Source: Archivesica marissinica (taxonomy: Eukaryota; Mollusca; Bivalvia; Venerida; Vesicomyidae). From it: a stretch of DNA of 64,000 nt. Below, in pieces: positions 35,796-45,765 of the stretch. The stretch spans positions 44,571,372-44,635,371 of the forward strand of contig CM026398.1 in NCBI GenBank assembly GCA_014843695.1. The letters run 5' to 3'. A program made the position numbers and the translations under genes. How positions within the stretch are numbered: the first letter of the stretch is position 1; every line of letters starts with the position of its first letter. Under the pieces are notes generated by a model. It was not told the origin of the DNA. It did not search any database and was given only the letters and a program-made list of their open reading frames with translations.

Positions 35796-37417
35796 CTGTA
35801 ATGTGACAGATGTACTGAACAGAACATTCACTTTACCGGTAAATAACAATTCCTAGAACAACATGATTATTAACAAAATAGGAATACATTCTAAATGTGG
35901 GTGTTTACATAACATGGAATCATAGAAATAGTATATGTGAGAATGTTCAAGGATGCACACATGTATTTTGTATATAATACTGGTGTGTGAAATCATACGC
36001 ACGCTGTCCGATTAGCGCAGTGGTTAGTGCGCTTGCTTCTCACCAATGCAACCCATGTTCGACCCTCGGACCGGTAAGTATGTGAGATGGTACGGTGGTC
36101 GCCAGATCGGACAGGTGGGTTTTCTCTGGTACTCCGGTTTTCTCCCACATGAATGACCACATTTATGCTTACATCCGCGCCAACGAGAGTGATTAATATA
36201 AGTTGTTAAAACTTGCTTTGCAATCGTAAAATAAATAAAGTTTAAGCTTAAACGCATGCTTGATATTAACCTTTAGCATGCGACGGGACGATTTGAATGA
36301 AATGTCGCAAGCCCTACTTACTATGAAACATAGCAGAGCCTCGCCATGATTTTTTCTCCGACTCGCCTAATAAATTAAAATTTATAAGACAGTAACCTAA
36401 TATTCTCTCTATACATTTGTTATCTGCTCATTTCGCCTAAAGGTTAAAGTATGTACTGATTATGTTCAAGAATATATCTTCAATTTTCAAAATTATTAAG
36501 TTTACAAAAACATGGGATTAAAAAACCCCCATAATGGCATTAGAACAAGTGCAGAAGTTTTTTCTGTCAAAAAAAGAAAGGCTCGTTTTTATCGTCTTAA
36601 AAGACTCGCTAAATAAATTCGATAACAAATGACCAGTCATTTATAACACGTGTAAGAAAAATTGCTGTTACTAAGCAACTACACATATTCTAAAGACATT
36701 TTCATGAAGTAGCTAAAATTGAATATTTCGATATGACGGTTAATCCGTAACCTGCCGAATAAAAGAAAGGTGTAAACAACATAGATTCAAATCAGCAGCA
36801 GCGTAATGCTGCGTCTGATCAGTATATATGTTGTTTGCTATTCAGACAATTGTTTTAGCTCCACTATCCAGACGTTCTGTGCCATCTGATGAGGCTCTAT
36901 GCTGTTTGCAAAAACGAATATACTCGTCTCCAGCACAGTAAGGATTAAGAAACAATATATAAGTCATACTCTGATCTGATATCCCAATGTGACCTTGACC
37001 GTAATGGCAAGGAACTGGGAGTTATTGCAGACACAAAATGACGATTAACCATCTAAGTGTTTTTACGTTTATTTATCATCGCTACCGGTTGCCCATATGA
37101 GCGACGCCTCCTGAAGAGATTAGTTATTTTAGATTTTGGAGGATAGTGCATGATACAGACAGAGACCCATTCCAGAATCTTCTCTGGTTCTTTTACGTGC
37201 ATGGTGTAAAGCACCGACACGAGACCTCGGTTTAACGTCCCATCTGAAAGACTGTTAATTTTATTAGGGTCAGACGGGGGATCGAACCTGCGATCCCTGA
37301 ATTCCCAGTCCAGCGTGTTACCACTGGACTACAGATCCGTCTGTGAACCATCTAAATGTGATGTTGACTTATTTATACTGGCTTTATGGCATCTGCCACT
37401 CTACAAGTATGTGTTAC
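35796..37417. mobile_element. Intron with SINE-A, SINE-C and two MITEs
   Basis: 36003-36246 is a full SINE family A on the plus strand, with A-box-like TTAGCGCAGTGGTTAG, B-box-like TGTTCGACCCT and tail AAAATAAATAAAGTTTA. 36266-36447 is a MITE with ends TTAACCTTTAGCATGCG and TTTCGCCTAAAGGTTAA (relative at 53228-53454). 36745-36952 is a family 4 palindromic element. 37057-37342 is SINE family C in minus orientation with its tRNA-like head near 37340. No exon is seen. Confidence 0.8.
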
Positions 37418-37437
37418 GGGGGGGGGGGGGGGGGGGG
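37418..37437. repeat. Run of 20 G
   Basis: An uninterrupted G run (C on the coding strand of the whirlin-like gene), about 120 bp downstream of a donor. It could form a quadruplex and is also prone to length errors in assembly. Confidence 0.9.
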
Positions 37438-37449
37438 AGAAACAATACA

Positions 37450-37563
37450 AGTACCTCTGTGTACAAATAAATACAAGTAATGTGCTACCTCTGTGTACAA
37501 ATAAATACAAGTAGTTTGCTACCTCTGTGTACAAATAAATACAAGTAATGTGCTACCTCTGTG
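37450..37563 (-). repeat. 34-bp array made of an exon-intron junction (four donors)
   Basis: Four copies at exactly 34-bp spacing (ACCTCTGTGT starts at 37453, 37487, 37521 and 37555). On the minus strand each has ACACAGAG|GTAGCA or a close variant, that is, the last ~8 exon bases plus about 26 intron bases. The copy at 37555 is the real exon end. Confidence 0.85.
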
Positions 37564-37653
37564 TAACACAGCCAAGCTTTCCTGTATTTGATGGATACAC
37601 AACAAGTTTAAGGTCTTTGATCTGATGCTGTAGGGCGGCTCTGTCTGTAACAT
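37557..37653 (-). CDS. Whirlin-like gene, exon with the linker and first strand of PDZ2
   Basis: The acceptor on the minus strand is TTTCTATATTCAG ending at 37654; the donor is ACAGAG|GTAGCA after 37557. Two bases complete the aspartate codon begun at 39463, then 31 codons read VTDRAALQHQIKDLK and LVVYPSNTGKLGCVTQ, and two bases remain for arginine. LKLVVY is the first PDZ strand. The carboxylate-binding loop, normally G-L-G-F, would be KLGCV, so PDZ2 has an unusual ligand loop. The small size kept it from being an obvious ORF; phases on both sides fit exactly. Confidence 0.75.
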
Positions 37654-39462
37654 CTGAATATAGAAATACATACCATTGTTATAGTTGATCAGCTAAAATA
37701 CAGAAATGAAAATAAACGGGAAAGTAATTTGAATTCAATGAACTAAACTACTCAGCAACAAAGCCCCCCCTCCCTCAGATCGAAAATGTTCACCCTATGT
37801 CTGTGATATGTGCTTTATTATTTATTTCGTGCATGGAAGAATCCATTTCCGAACAGGAAATTACGTGTATACAGGATATAAAACTTCAATATTTCAGTGT
37901 AAGTATTTTCAATAAATTTGTATAAAATCTAAATAATCCACTTCTAGTAACAGTATTGATTAAATAAATATTGACTCATAAAGTTGAGCAAATGTACCAT
38001 CAATTGTTCACATATATTTTCTTATATTACATGGCGACTGCTCAAGGGGTGTCTCGCCACGGGCGATTGACTGTATACCATAGCCAGCAATAACTGAATT
38101 TTATGACCAATATATGCCATTGTAGTCACTACCCTAGCTGTTCATGTTTTATTATCAAATGTATTTTTAAGAATTAAGAGTTAAGAATTCAAAACGGAGC
38201 GTATTCATAAAAACACCGTGAACCTATGACAGTCATGAATATAACGCGACCATCAGGAAACAGATGGGCAAATGGGGCAATCAGTAAACTGGGAAATTAA
38301 TTGGCAGGAAATTTGAACTGACATACAGTGTTATACAAATTATACAAACAGTGTTATACAAATTATACAAACAGTGTTATACAAACAGAGTTATACAAAT
38401 AGGCAGGTTAATACAAGCAATAAATAGTTGAAAATAGATTGGCAATCAGTTATCTGGGAAATTTAATCAGCAAGAAATTTCAACTGACAAACAGTATTCT
38501 ACAAACAGAGTTATACAAATTATACAAACAGTGTTATACAAATAGGCAGGTTAATACAAGCAATAAATAGTTGAAAATAGATTGGTAATCAGTTATCTGG
38601 GAAATTTAATCAGCAAGAAATTTCAACTGACATACAGTATTCTACAAACAGTCCTGGTTTGGTGATGTTTACAGAGTGTGGTACCTCTCAATGATAAGCT
38701 TAATGACACACTTTATCTGCAGAGCTAACCAAGCAAACAACTTAATAAACGTTATGTATGAGCCCAGGTCAACCCGACACCAACACTCCTAAACTCTAAG
38801 CCAAAATGTCTACAAGGTCAAATAGCAAAAAACGTGAAGGAGGTATTTGGTATGTACAGATAATTTGTCAATGTTATTGAACTAATTGAATACAGGATAT
38901 TTATACAGGCAAATGTAAATATCATGAAGAAACTAACAATAGCCATGTTCAAGTATGACCTTGGTCTTGCAATGACATGGCTGAAACCTTTGCTATGAAT
39001 GTTGTCTCAATATTGTTCATATTTGTGTCAAGTTATTCAAAAATTCCTCGAGTGCTTGAAGATTTATGGACTGGACAAGAAAAATATAGCCACTTGACCT
39101 CCAAATGTGGCCATGACCTTAGATGGACATGGTTGGAAGATGGGTTCTGCAAATCGATGAGGTGAACATTTAACAGTTTAACCCATTTCAGTCTGGATAC
39201 ATTTAAAGGCTTTTGCAAACAACATAGATCCAGATCAGCTGCAGCATGACGCTACGTGCTGATCAGGATCTATGTTGTTTGCTACATAGCCAAGTGTCTT
39301 AGCAAGATCATCTGAATAGCAAACAGCACAGAGCCTGATCAGACAAAACACTTCATGGCGGCTGATCTGGCTATATGTTCTTTACAAATATTGTTTGAAC
39401 GGTATCCTGAATCAAATGAAAATAATTTCCACTAGTAAAATGAGTTTGCAAACAATACCAAC
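37654..39462. repeat. Intron with a 143-bp duplication and a palindromic MITE
   Basis: 38275-38655 has a repeat of about 143 bp (AGGCAGGTTAATACAAGC at 38401 and 38544), with shorter ACAAATTATACAAACAGTG repeats inside. 39179-39415 is the best-kept family 4 palindromic element (GCAAACAACATAGATCCAGA and its inverse). No exon is seen in the rest. Confidence 0.7.
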
Positions 39463-39607
39463 CTGTATGTTCATCCGTCTCCAACGGTCTCTCTACCAAT
39501 ATAATGAGGTTCCATGCATTTCTCATGATCATCACTGCCTCGGCATGCGTGATGCTATGGAAGTTATGGCCATTAACCTCCAGTATCTTGTCCCCTACTT
39601 GCAAACC
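39463..39607 (-). CDS. Whirlin-like gene, exon with the second half of PDZ1
   Basis: The acceptor on the minus strand is GTAATAATTTCAG ending at 39608; the donor is CATACAG|GTTGGT after 39463. It starts in phase 0 and ends with one base. The 48 codons read GLQVGDKILEVNGHNF, then HSITHAEAVMIMRNA and WNLIILVERP. GLQVGD-x-ILEVNG and THAEAV are textbook PDZ landmarks and closely resemble the whirlin PDZ1/PDZ2 pattern. The histidine that starts the binding helix (THAEAV) is kept, as in class I PDZ domains. Confidence 0.9.
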
Positions 39608-40506
39608 CTGAAATTATTACATAATGAATGTACAAAGAAGTAAACAGATTTAAAGCGATTTGCTTACCAATTTTCAATCTCTCAAGAAATTGATGATTAT
39701 GATGATGATTATGATGATGATGATGATGATTGTGATGAAGATGTTGATATGGATGTTGAAGAATGAAGAGGTGTTAGACAAAATCAGAACAACATTTCGC
39801 AACCGAGACTCGAACCAATGACCTCCAGATTTGAGCAGTAAGCGAGGCCATGGTACCTTTATAACGGTAAACCTGCCATCTGTTTAGTGCTCCTGCATTT
39901 TGAAATCATGCTTCTTTAATTATTGTTTTAGTATCATATTAACCCTTTCCCTCATAGAAGCACCTCTTGACACCATTACCAATACGACATACATTGACAA
40001 TGTAGTAGCCAAACCAATGTTCATAATTAAGGCCAGAGTCTCATGTAGTCCCTGTAATATCTATGGAGATGAGATAGATATGGCGACTACTTATCCACTG
40101 CATGATAGCTAAATGGCTGTCGTTTGTATGGAGATATAATAGTATATTAACATAAATCTCTATGAAGGAAAGGGTTAAATGGAAGTGCAATATGGAACGC
40201 ACAATTGTATATAAATGACCAATTACCTCAAGATGAAGAGGTAATAGACACAGCACAAATTCCTAACACAGTCAAACCTCTCATATCATCTCCAAATAAA
40301 GACTGCCATCAATAAGAAGAACTTGTCTGCAAGGCCACAACATCGTTCTCTCGGCAAGTCATTATCAATGTATTTAAACTTGTTGCGAGAGAACTGTGTA
40401 CCAAGATCAGAACTGTGGACGAAGATCATGTTTTTCCCTTCAATTGATAATTTTTTTTATAGGTAGGTTAAATGCTTAAATGTGACAATTTTCCAAAGTC
40501 CATTAC
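39608..40506. mobile_element. Intron with GAT microsatellite and a TTAACCC-ended MITE
   Basis: 39691-39757 is a GAT-rich microsatellite. 39939-40177 is a complete short element with inverted ends TTAACCCTTTCCCTCATAGA and TCTATGAAGGAAAGGGTTAA; a partial inverted copy opens this window at 1-113. Nothing coding is seen. Confidence 0.8.
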
Positions 40507-41277
40507 CTGAGAAGCAGCTGGCCCATCTTCTTCCACTACATTAATAATGAGCTCTGTTCCATATTCCTTCCCTCCTGTAATACCGAGCCCCAAACTTCCA
40601 TCCTCGTGTCGATTCAGAAACACTCTATGCACATTCTTCTTTCCTTCTAAATGAACAGGTGTTGCACGGCCTTGATTGTCCTTATCTACATCAATATCAT
40701 CAAAATCATCTTCGCTGTCGCTCCCATTGCTGTAGACTCCACTAGTAACGCTGGTTCCTGGTAGAGAACGCAGCTCGTATGTCGGTTTTTGATTACTATG
40801 CTTCATCTTCTGCTTGTTGTCACTTCCTTTCGAGACTATTCTAATTTTCCCCGACGATTCTTGAGCAACCATATGCCGCATGCCGTTGGGAACATTGCCA
40901 TTAGTGGATAGTTTTAGATACGTATCATAGTTTGGAAACTGTAACGAACATAGCCTATGAAAATCTTCATGTAGATTCGCGGGCATGCGGTTGCTTAACT
41001 CCACTAAGAGAAGGATCTTAGAAGTTGTGTTTATCACTTGTTTGAGTTGTTGGCACAGAGTTATCACCGAATGTGAAACTCGAAAATGATATAATGCTTG
41101 TTTAAAGTGTTGACATTCGCCGTCTGTGAGTAATTCATGCGCCAAGTTCCGTAAGATGGCTTCGCTCCTATTAGATTCTACCATTTTCATCTGATTTTTC
41201 AACTGTGTATTGCGGCGTCTGTAGGCTCTCTGTAATGGCTTCCAAGTCCAGTTTTGATCATTCGCATAATATGCAGC
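40507..41277 (-). CDS. Whirlin-like gene, exon with harmonin-homology domain and first half of PDZ1
   Basis: The acceptor on the minus strand is CAATATTTTCAG ending at 41278; the donor is TCTCAG|GTAATG after 40507. The exon is 257 codons, phase 0 at both ends. About residues 38-122 form a helical harmonin-homology domain: ILRNLAHELLTDGECQHFK, ALYHFRVSHSVITLCQQLK, then LPNYD-like FPNYDTYLKL; this matches the layout of the whirlin N-terminal HHD. An acidic linker (SDSEDDFDDIDVDKD, 186-200) precedes PDZ1, which begins NVHRVFLNRHEDGSLGLGIT with a good GLGI loop. An in-frame ATG lies at 41301-41299, so this could also be a first exon; the acceptor and the upstream exon at 41868-41924 make the spliced model more attractive. 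Confidence 0.85.
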
Positions 41278-41309
41278 CTGAAAATATTGTTGATAATACA
41301 TGATACAGT

Positions 41310-41884
41310 CATATTCTAATACAGTGTTTGCTTACATCATAGTCTAATACAGTGTTTGCTTACATCATAGTCTAATACAGTGTTTGCTTACATCATAGTC
41401 TAATACAGTGTTCGCTTACATCATAGTCTAATACAGTGTTCGCTTACATCATAGTCTAATACAGTGTTTGCTTACATCATAGTCTAATACAGTGTTTGCT
41501 TACATCATAGTCTAATACAGTGTTTGCTTACATCATAGTTTAATACAGTGTTTGCTTACATCATAGTTTAATACAGTGTTTGCTTACATCATAGTCTAAT
41601 ACAGTGTTTGCTTACATCATAGTCTAATACAGTGTTTGCTTACATCATATTTTAATACAGTGTTTGCTTACATCATAGTTTAATACAGTGTTTGCTTACA
41701 TCATAGTCTAATGCAGTGTTTGCTTACATCATAGTCTAATACACTGATTGCTTACATCATAGTCTAATAGAGTGCTTGTTTACATCATAGTCTAATACAG
41801 TGTTTGCTTACATCATAGTCTAATACAGTGTTTGCTTACATCATAGTCTAATACAGTGTTTGCTTACATCATAGTTAATACAGC
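41310..41884 (-). repeat. 28-bp array made of an exon-intron junction
   Basis: About 20 copies of a 28-bp unit; on the minus strand GTAAGCAAACAC then TGTATTAGACTATGAT. At its 5' end the array joins the candidate exon that ends TGTATTAACTATGAT|GTAAGC (41868), so the unit again is exon end plus donor plus intron start, and each copy offers a GTAAGC donor. Confidence 0.85.
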
Positions 41885-41924
41885 GATTACTTTTTTCCTT
41901 TTGTAATTTTGTCAGTTCATTCAT
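41868..41924 (-). CDS. Whirlin-like gene, candidate first coding exon
   Basis: On the minus strand ATG at 41924 opens 19 codons (MNELTKLQKEKSNRCINYD) ending at donor CTATGAT|GTAAGC, in phase 0, which fits the next exon at 41277. An in-frame TAG lies ten codons upstream, so ATG is the likely start unless a further exon joins between. The exon was found because its donor has the same exon-plus-donor array pattern as three other exons of this gene. It is short and has no domain, so transcript data would be decisive. Confidence 0.5.
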
Positions 41925-43279
41925 GTTATTAAGAGTTTGTACTCTATATTCCTAGTTGGGTTAATTAACTAACTGTCCATTGTACTCTATATTCCTAGTT
42001 GGGTTAATTAACTAACTGTCCATTGAGCTGCTCTCCTGCAGCGATATGAAATGTGACATGTGTAACAGACAAAGAACCGGTGTCTGCATCAGACTGATTA
42101 TTGATTTTATTTTCCATAGCAACATATTCAACCAATGTAAATGTAAATTTGGCTCTATAACACTGTTGTGTTATGTTGAATCGTTTTCTATTAACTTCAT
42201 ACACCTTTTAAAAATGACTGACAATTTCTAACATGATTTATTTTCCATATACATGTATTAGCTATAAAACCAGTATTACGCCCAAATTGTCTCTGTGAAG
42301 AAATCTAAAGAAAGATATTTTAAATATAAAGTAAAACCTGTCTTAAACAGCCAGCCAAGGGAATCACAGAAAGTGGCTGCTTAGCACAGGTGGCTGCTTA
42401 ATAGAGGTAAAATATTTAATAAAACAATATATTGGGAATCTGGAAACTGGCTGCTTAATACAGGTCGGCTACTTAATGGAGGTAACCACTAACACAGGTT
42501 TGACTATATAATGGAGGTGACCACTAAAACAGGTTTGACTGTATAATAGGTGACCAATAACACAGGTTTGACTGTATAATGGAGGTGACCACTAACACAG
42601 GTTTGTCTGTATAATGGAGGTGACCTCTAACACAGGTTTGACTGTATAATGGAGGTGACCACTAACACAGGTTTGACTGTACTTGAAAACTATAGAATTT
42701 TATTTTAATTGGAGAAATATCATGAATAACAATAGCTTGGAAGCAGAGTTAGCTAAGTGCTTGCTAAATTATTGACTCTAAAGAGCGAAGAGCGCCAACA
42801 TCCAAAGGCCATAACTCAAACGCTATTATTGGTTGGTTTTTGAAAGATATTATGCTACTACAGTGTGATACAGTTTGAAGAAAAGTTTGAATAATAAAGT
42901 TATACCGTAAGTTAGAGAGCCGACATCGTGGAGATTAGAATATTTGAATCATCCAAGTGCATACATTAAACATGTGTTACTGACAACATCTGGCTGGTTA
43001 TCAAACTGGGACAGCATCTGGCTGGTCATCAAACTAGGACAGTATGTTACCAAACACTGTGGCTCAGTTTGAAGAAGATTGGACAATAATTACTTCAGTT
43101 ATTACAGAGCAGACATAAACAACATTGGCAATTGATAAAATTCCACCGACAATAACGCGACTGTTGCTGAAGCTACTAGTATCACGCTGGCTATTGAACA
43201 TGACAAAGATACAATGACAATATATATACATTGTGACCAAGTTGATTGAATAATAATTACTTTAGTTAGTGTGACCCAA
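41925..43279. mobile_element. Upstream region: 43-bp duplication and MITE family 2 with amplified end
   Basis: Two copies of a 43-bp segment (ACTCTATATTCCTAGTTGGG at 41941 and 41984) lie just upstream of the candidate first exon. 42330-42505 is MITE family 2 (GTAAAACCTGTCTTAAACAG ...). Its right end (GGTGACCACTAACACAGGTT + TGACTGTATAATGGA) is repeated six times at 35 bp up to 42680. No exon is seen at 42700-43280. Confidence 0.75.
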
Positions 43280-43777
43280 TTCCAGAGTCTGCTCTGGTTA
43301 TTTTACGTGCACGGTGTAAAGACCGACACAAGACCTCTATTTAAAGTCCTATCTGAAAGACTGTTAATATTATTAGGGTCAGACGTGGGAATCAAACCTG
43401 TCATCCCTGGATTCGCAGTCCAACATGTTATCCATTGCCTTACTGACCTGTCTGTCTGGAGAACTATTGTTATGGATGAACAACTAGTGTGTGTGTGTTT
43501 TATGTTTATTTATCGTATACCGGTTGCCCATATGAGCGACGCCTTCTGAAGAGATTAGTCATTTTAGATTTTTGGAGGATAGTGCAATGATACAGACAGA
43601 GACCCATTCCAGAATCTCCTCTGGTTCTTTTACGTTCACAGTGTACAGCACCGACAAGACCTCAGCTTAAAGTCCCACTGAAAGACTGTTAATTTTATTA
43701 AGGTCAGGCGGGGGATCGAACCTGCGATCCCTGGATTACAAGTCCAGCATGTTACCACTGGACTACAGATCCGTCTG
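43280..43777 (-). mobile_element. Two SINE family C copies in tandem, minus orientation
   Basis: 43285-43450 is degenerate. 43495-43777 is nearly full, with its tRNA-like head at the high-coordinate end. On the minus strand the head reads like a tRNA: CAGTGGTAACATGCTGGAC, then GCAGGTTCGATCCCC as B box. Confidence 0.8.
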
Positions 43778-44159
43778 ACAACTAGATGGATGCAGTACTA
43801 TTATGAGACCCTAACATTTCATAGCATTTAACTAATTCATCGAGATCTGATTAAATTATTACTGAGAAAGATTGCTGAGTTAACACATTGCAAAATCTCA
43901 ACGCGGCTCATATTGTGAGTACATAATTATATCATAAGATGCTTTAATGTAATTTATCCTTGATATTTCACCATAGTGAAAGTACCTCATTATAATATTA
44001 TGTACTGTCGCCTTTGATGCGTAGATCATGCTGTTCATTATGATGCAAGTTGCGATAACTACTGGCTTAGCAACCACTTCCGATGAAACGGATCGCTTAC
44101 TAAATATAATACATACATCCATACTAATTTAATTTTTTTCCAAAATTATGTAAGCATAG
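43778..44159. other. Unique stretch, nothing seen
   Basis: AT-rich sequence between SINE-C and the 49-bp array. A 74-codon minus frame at 43898-44122 has no recognisable features or splice support. Confidence 0.5.
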
Positions 44160-45765
44160 GCGGGTGGGTGTTAGGTTTATTGTAATGGATGCAATTATCA
44201 TTACACAAACATAACCGGGTGTAAGGGTTACTGTAAGGACTGCAGGTCATTGTACAAATATAGGCGAGTGTAAGGGTTACTATACGGGTTGCAGGTCATT
44301 GTACAAATATAGCCAGGTGTAAGGGTTACTGTAAGGGTTGCAGGTCATTGTACAAATATAGCCGGGTGTAAGGGTTGCTGTAAGGGTTGCAGGTCATTGT
44401 ACAAATATAGCCAGGTGTAAGGGTTACTATAAGGGCTGCAGGTCATTGGTTAAATATATCTGGGTGTAAGGGTTACTGTAAGGATTGCAGGTCATTGTAC
44501 AAATATAGCCGGGTGTAAGGGTTACTGTAAGGGTTGCAGGTCATTGTACAAATATAGCCGGGTGTAAGGGTTGCAGGTCATTGTACAAATATAGCTGGGT
44601 GTAAGGGTTACTATAAGGGTTGCAGGTCATTGGTCAAAGATAGCCGGGTGTAAGGGTTACTATAAGGGCTGCAGGTTATTGGTCAAATATAGCCGGGTGT
44701 AAGGGTTACTATAAGGGTTACTATAAGGGTTGCAGGTCATTGTACAAATATAGCCGGGTGTAAGGGTTACTATAAGGGTTACTATAAGGGTTGCAGGTCA
44801 TTGTACAAATATAGCCAGGTGTAAGGGTTACTATAAGGGTTGCAGGTCATTGTACAAACATAACCGGGTGTAAGGGTTACTATAAGGGTTGCAGGTCATT
44901 GTACAAATATAGCCGGGTGTAAGGGTTACTATAAGGGTTGCAGGTCATTGTACAAATATAGCCGGGTGTAAGGGTTACTATAAGGGCTGCAGGTCATTGT
45001 ACAAATATAGCCGGGTGTAAGGGTTACTATAAGGGCTGCAGTTCATTGTACAAATATAGCCAGGTGTAAGGGTTACTATAAGGGTTGCAGGTCATTGTAC
45101 AAATATAGCCGGGTGTAAGGGTTACTATAAGGGCTGCAGGTCATTGTACAAATATAGCCGGGTGTAAGGGTTACTATAAGGGCTGCAGTTCATTGTACAA
45201 ATATAGCCGGGTGTAAGGGTTACTATAAGGGCTGCAGTTCATTGTACAAATATAGCCGGGTGTAAGGGTTACTATAAGGGTTGCAGTTCATTGTACAAAT
45301 ATAGCCGGGTGTAAGGGTTACTATAAGGGCTGCAGGTCATTGTACAAATATAGCCAGGTGTAAGGGTTACTATAAGGGCTGCAGGTCATTGTACAAATAT
45401 AGCCGGGTGTAAGGGTTACTATAAGGGCTGCAGGTCATTGTACAAATATAGCCAGGTGTAAGGGTTACTATAAGGGCTGCAGTTCATTGTACAAATATAG
45501 CCGGGTGTAAGGGTTACTATAAGGGTTGCAGGTCATTGTACAAATATAGCCAGGTGTAAGGGTTACTATAAGGGCTGCAGTTCATTGTACAAATATAGCC
45601 GGGTGTAAGGGTTACTATAAGGGTTGCAGGTCATTGTACAAATATAGCCGGGTGTAAGGGTTACTATAAGGGCTGCAGGTCATTGTACAAATATAGCCGG
45701 GTGTAAGGGTTACTATAAGGGCTGCAGGTCATTGTACAAATATAACCGGGTGTAAGGGTTATAAT
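44160..45765. repeat. 49-bp minisatellite
   Basis: About 33 copies of a 49-bp unit (GTGTAAGGGTTACTATAAGG + GTTGCAGGTCATTGTACAAA + TATAGCCGG). Small internal duplications of GGGTTACTATAA occur near 44710 and 44770, and there are two main variants, GGGCTGCAG and GGGTTGCAG. Confidence 0.95.

Larger units (their letters stand above)
28098..41924 (-). other. Whole-gene model: whirlin/PDZD7-like PDZ scaffold (seven exons)
   Basis: Seven minus-strand exons join with matching phases and no stop: 41924-41868 (phase 0), 41277-40507 (0), 39607-39463 (ends 1), 37653-37557 (2+, ends 2), 35795-35705 (1+, ends 0), 33704-33599 (ends 1), 28717-28098. The product is about 628 residues: a short lysine-rich start, a harmonin-homology domain (about 57-141), an acidic linker (about 205-219), PDZ1 (about 235-317), PDZ2 (about 335-420) and a 205-residue charged tail. 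HHD followed by two PDZ domains is the arrangement at the front of whirlin and PDZD7, scaffolds of the Usher-type complex in sensory-cell projections; a third PDZ is absent. Four of the six donors lie in tandem arrays. The role is inferred from family knowledge. Confidence 0.8.

Noticed and set aside
43898..44122. 74-codon minus frame
   Set aside because: No motif, no splice support, composition of AT-rich non-coding sequence.
44160..45765. GGGTTA motifs resembling telomere repeats
   Set aside because: The motif occurs once or twice in each 49-bp unit and is never a tandem hexamer.
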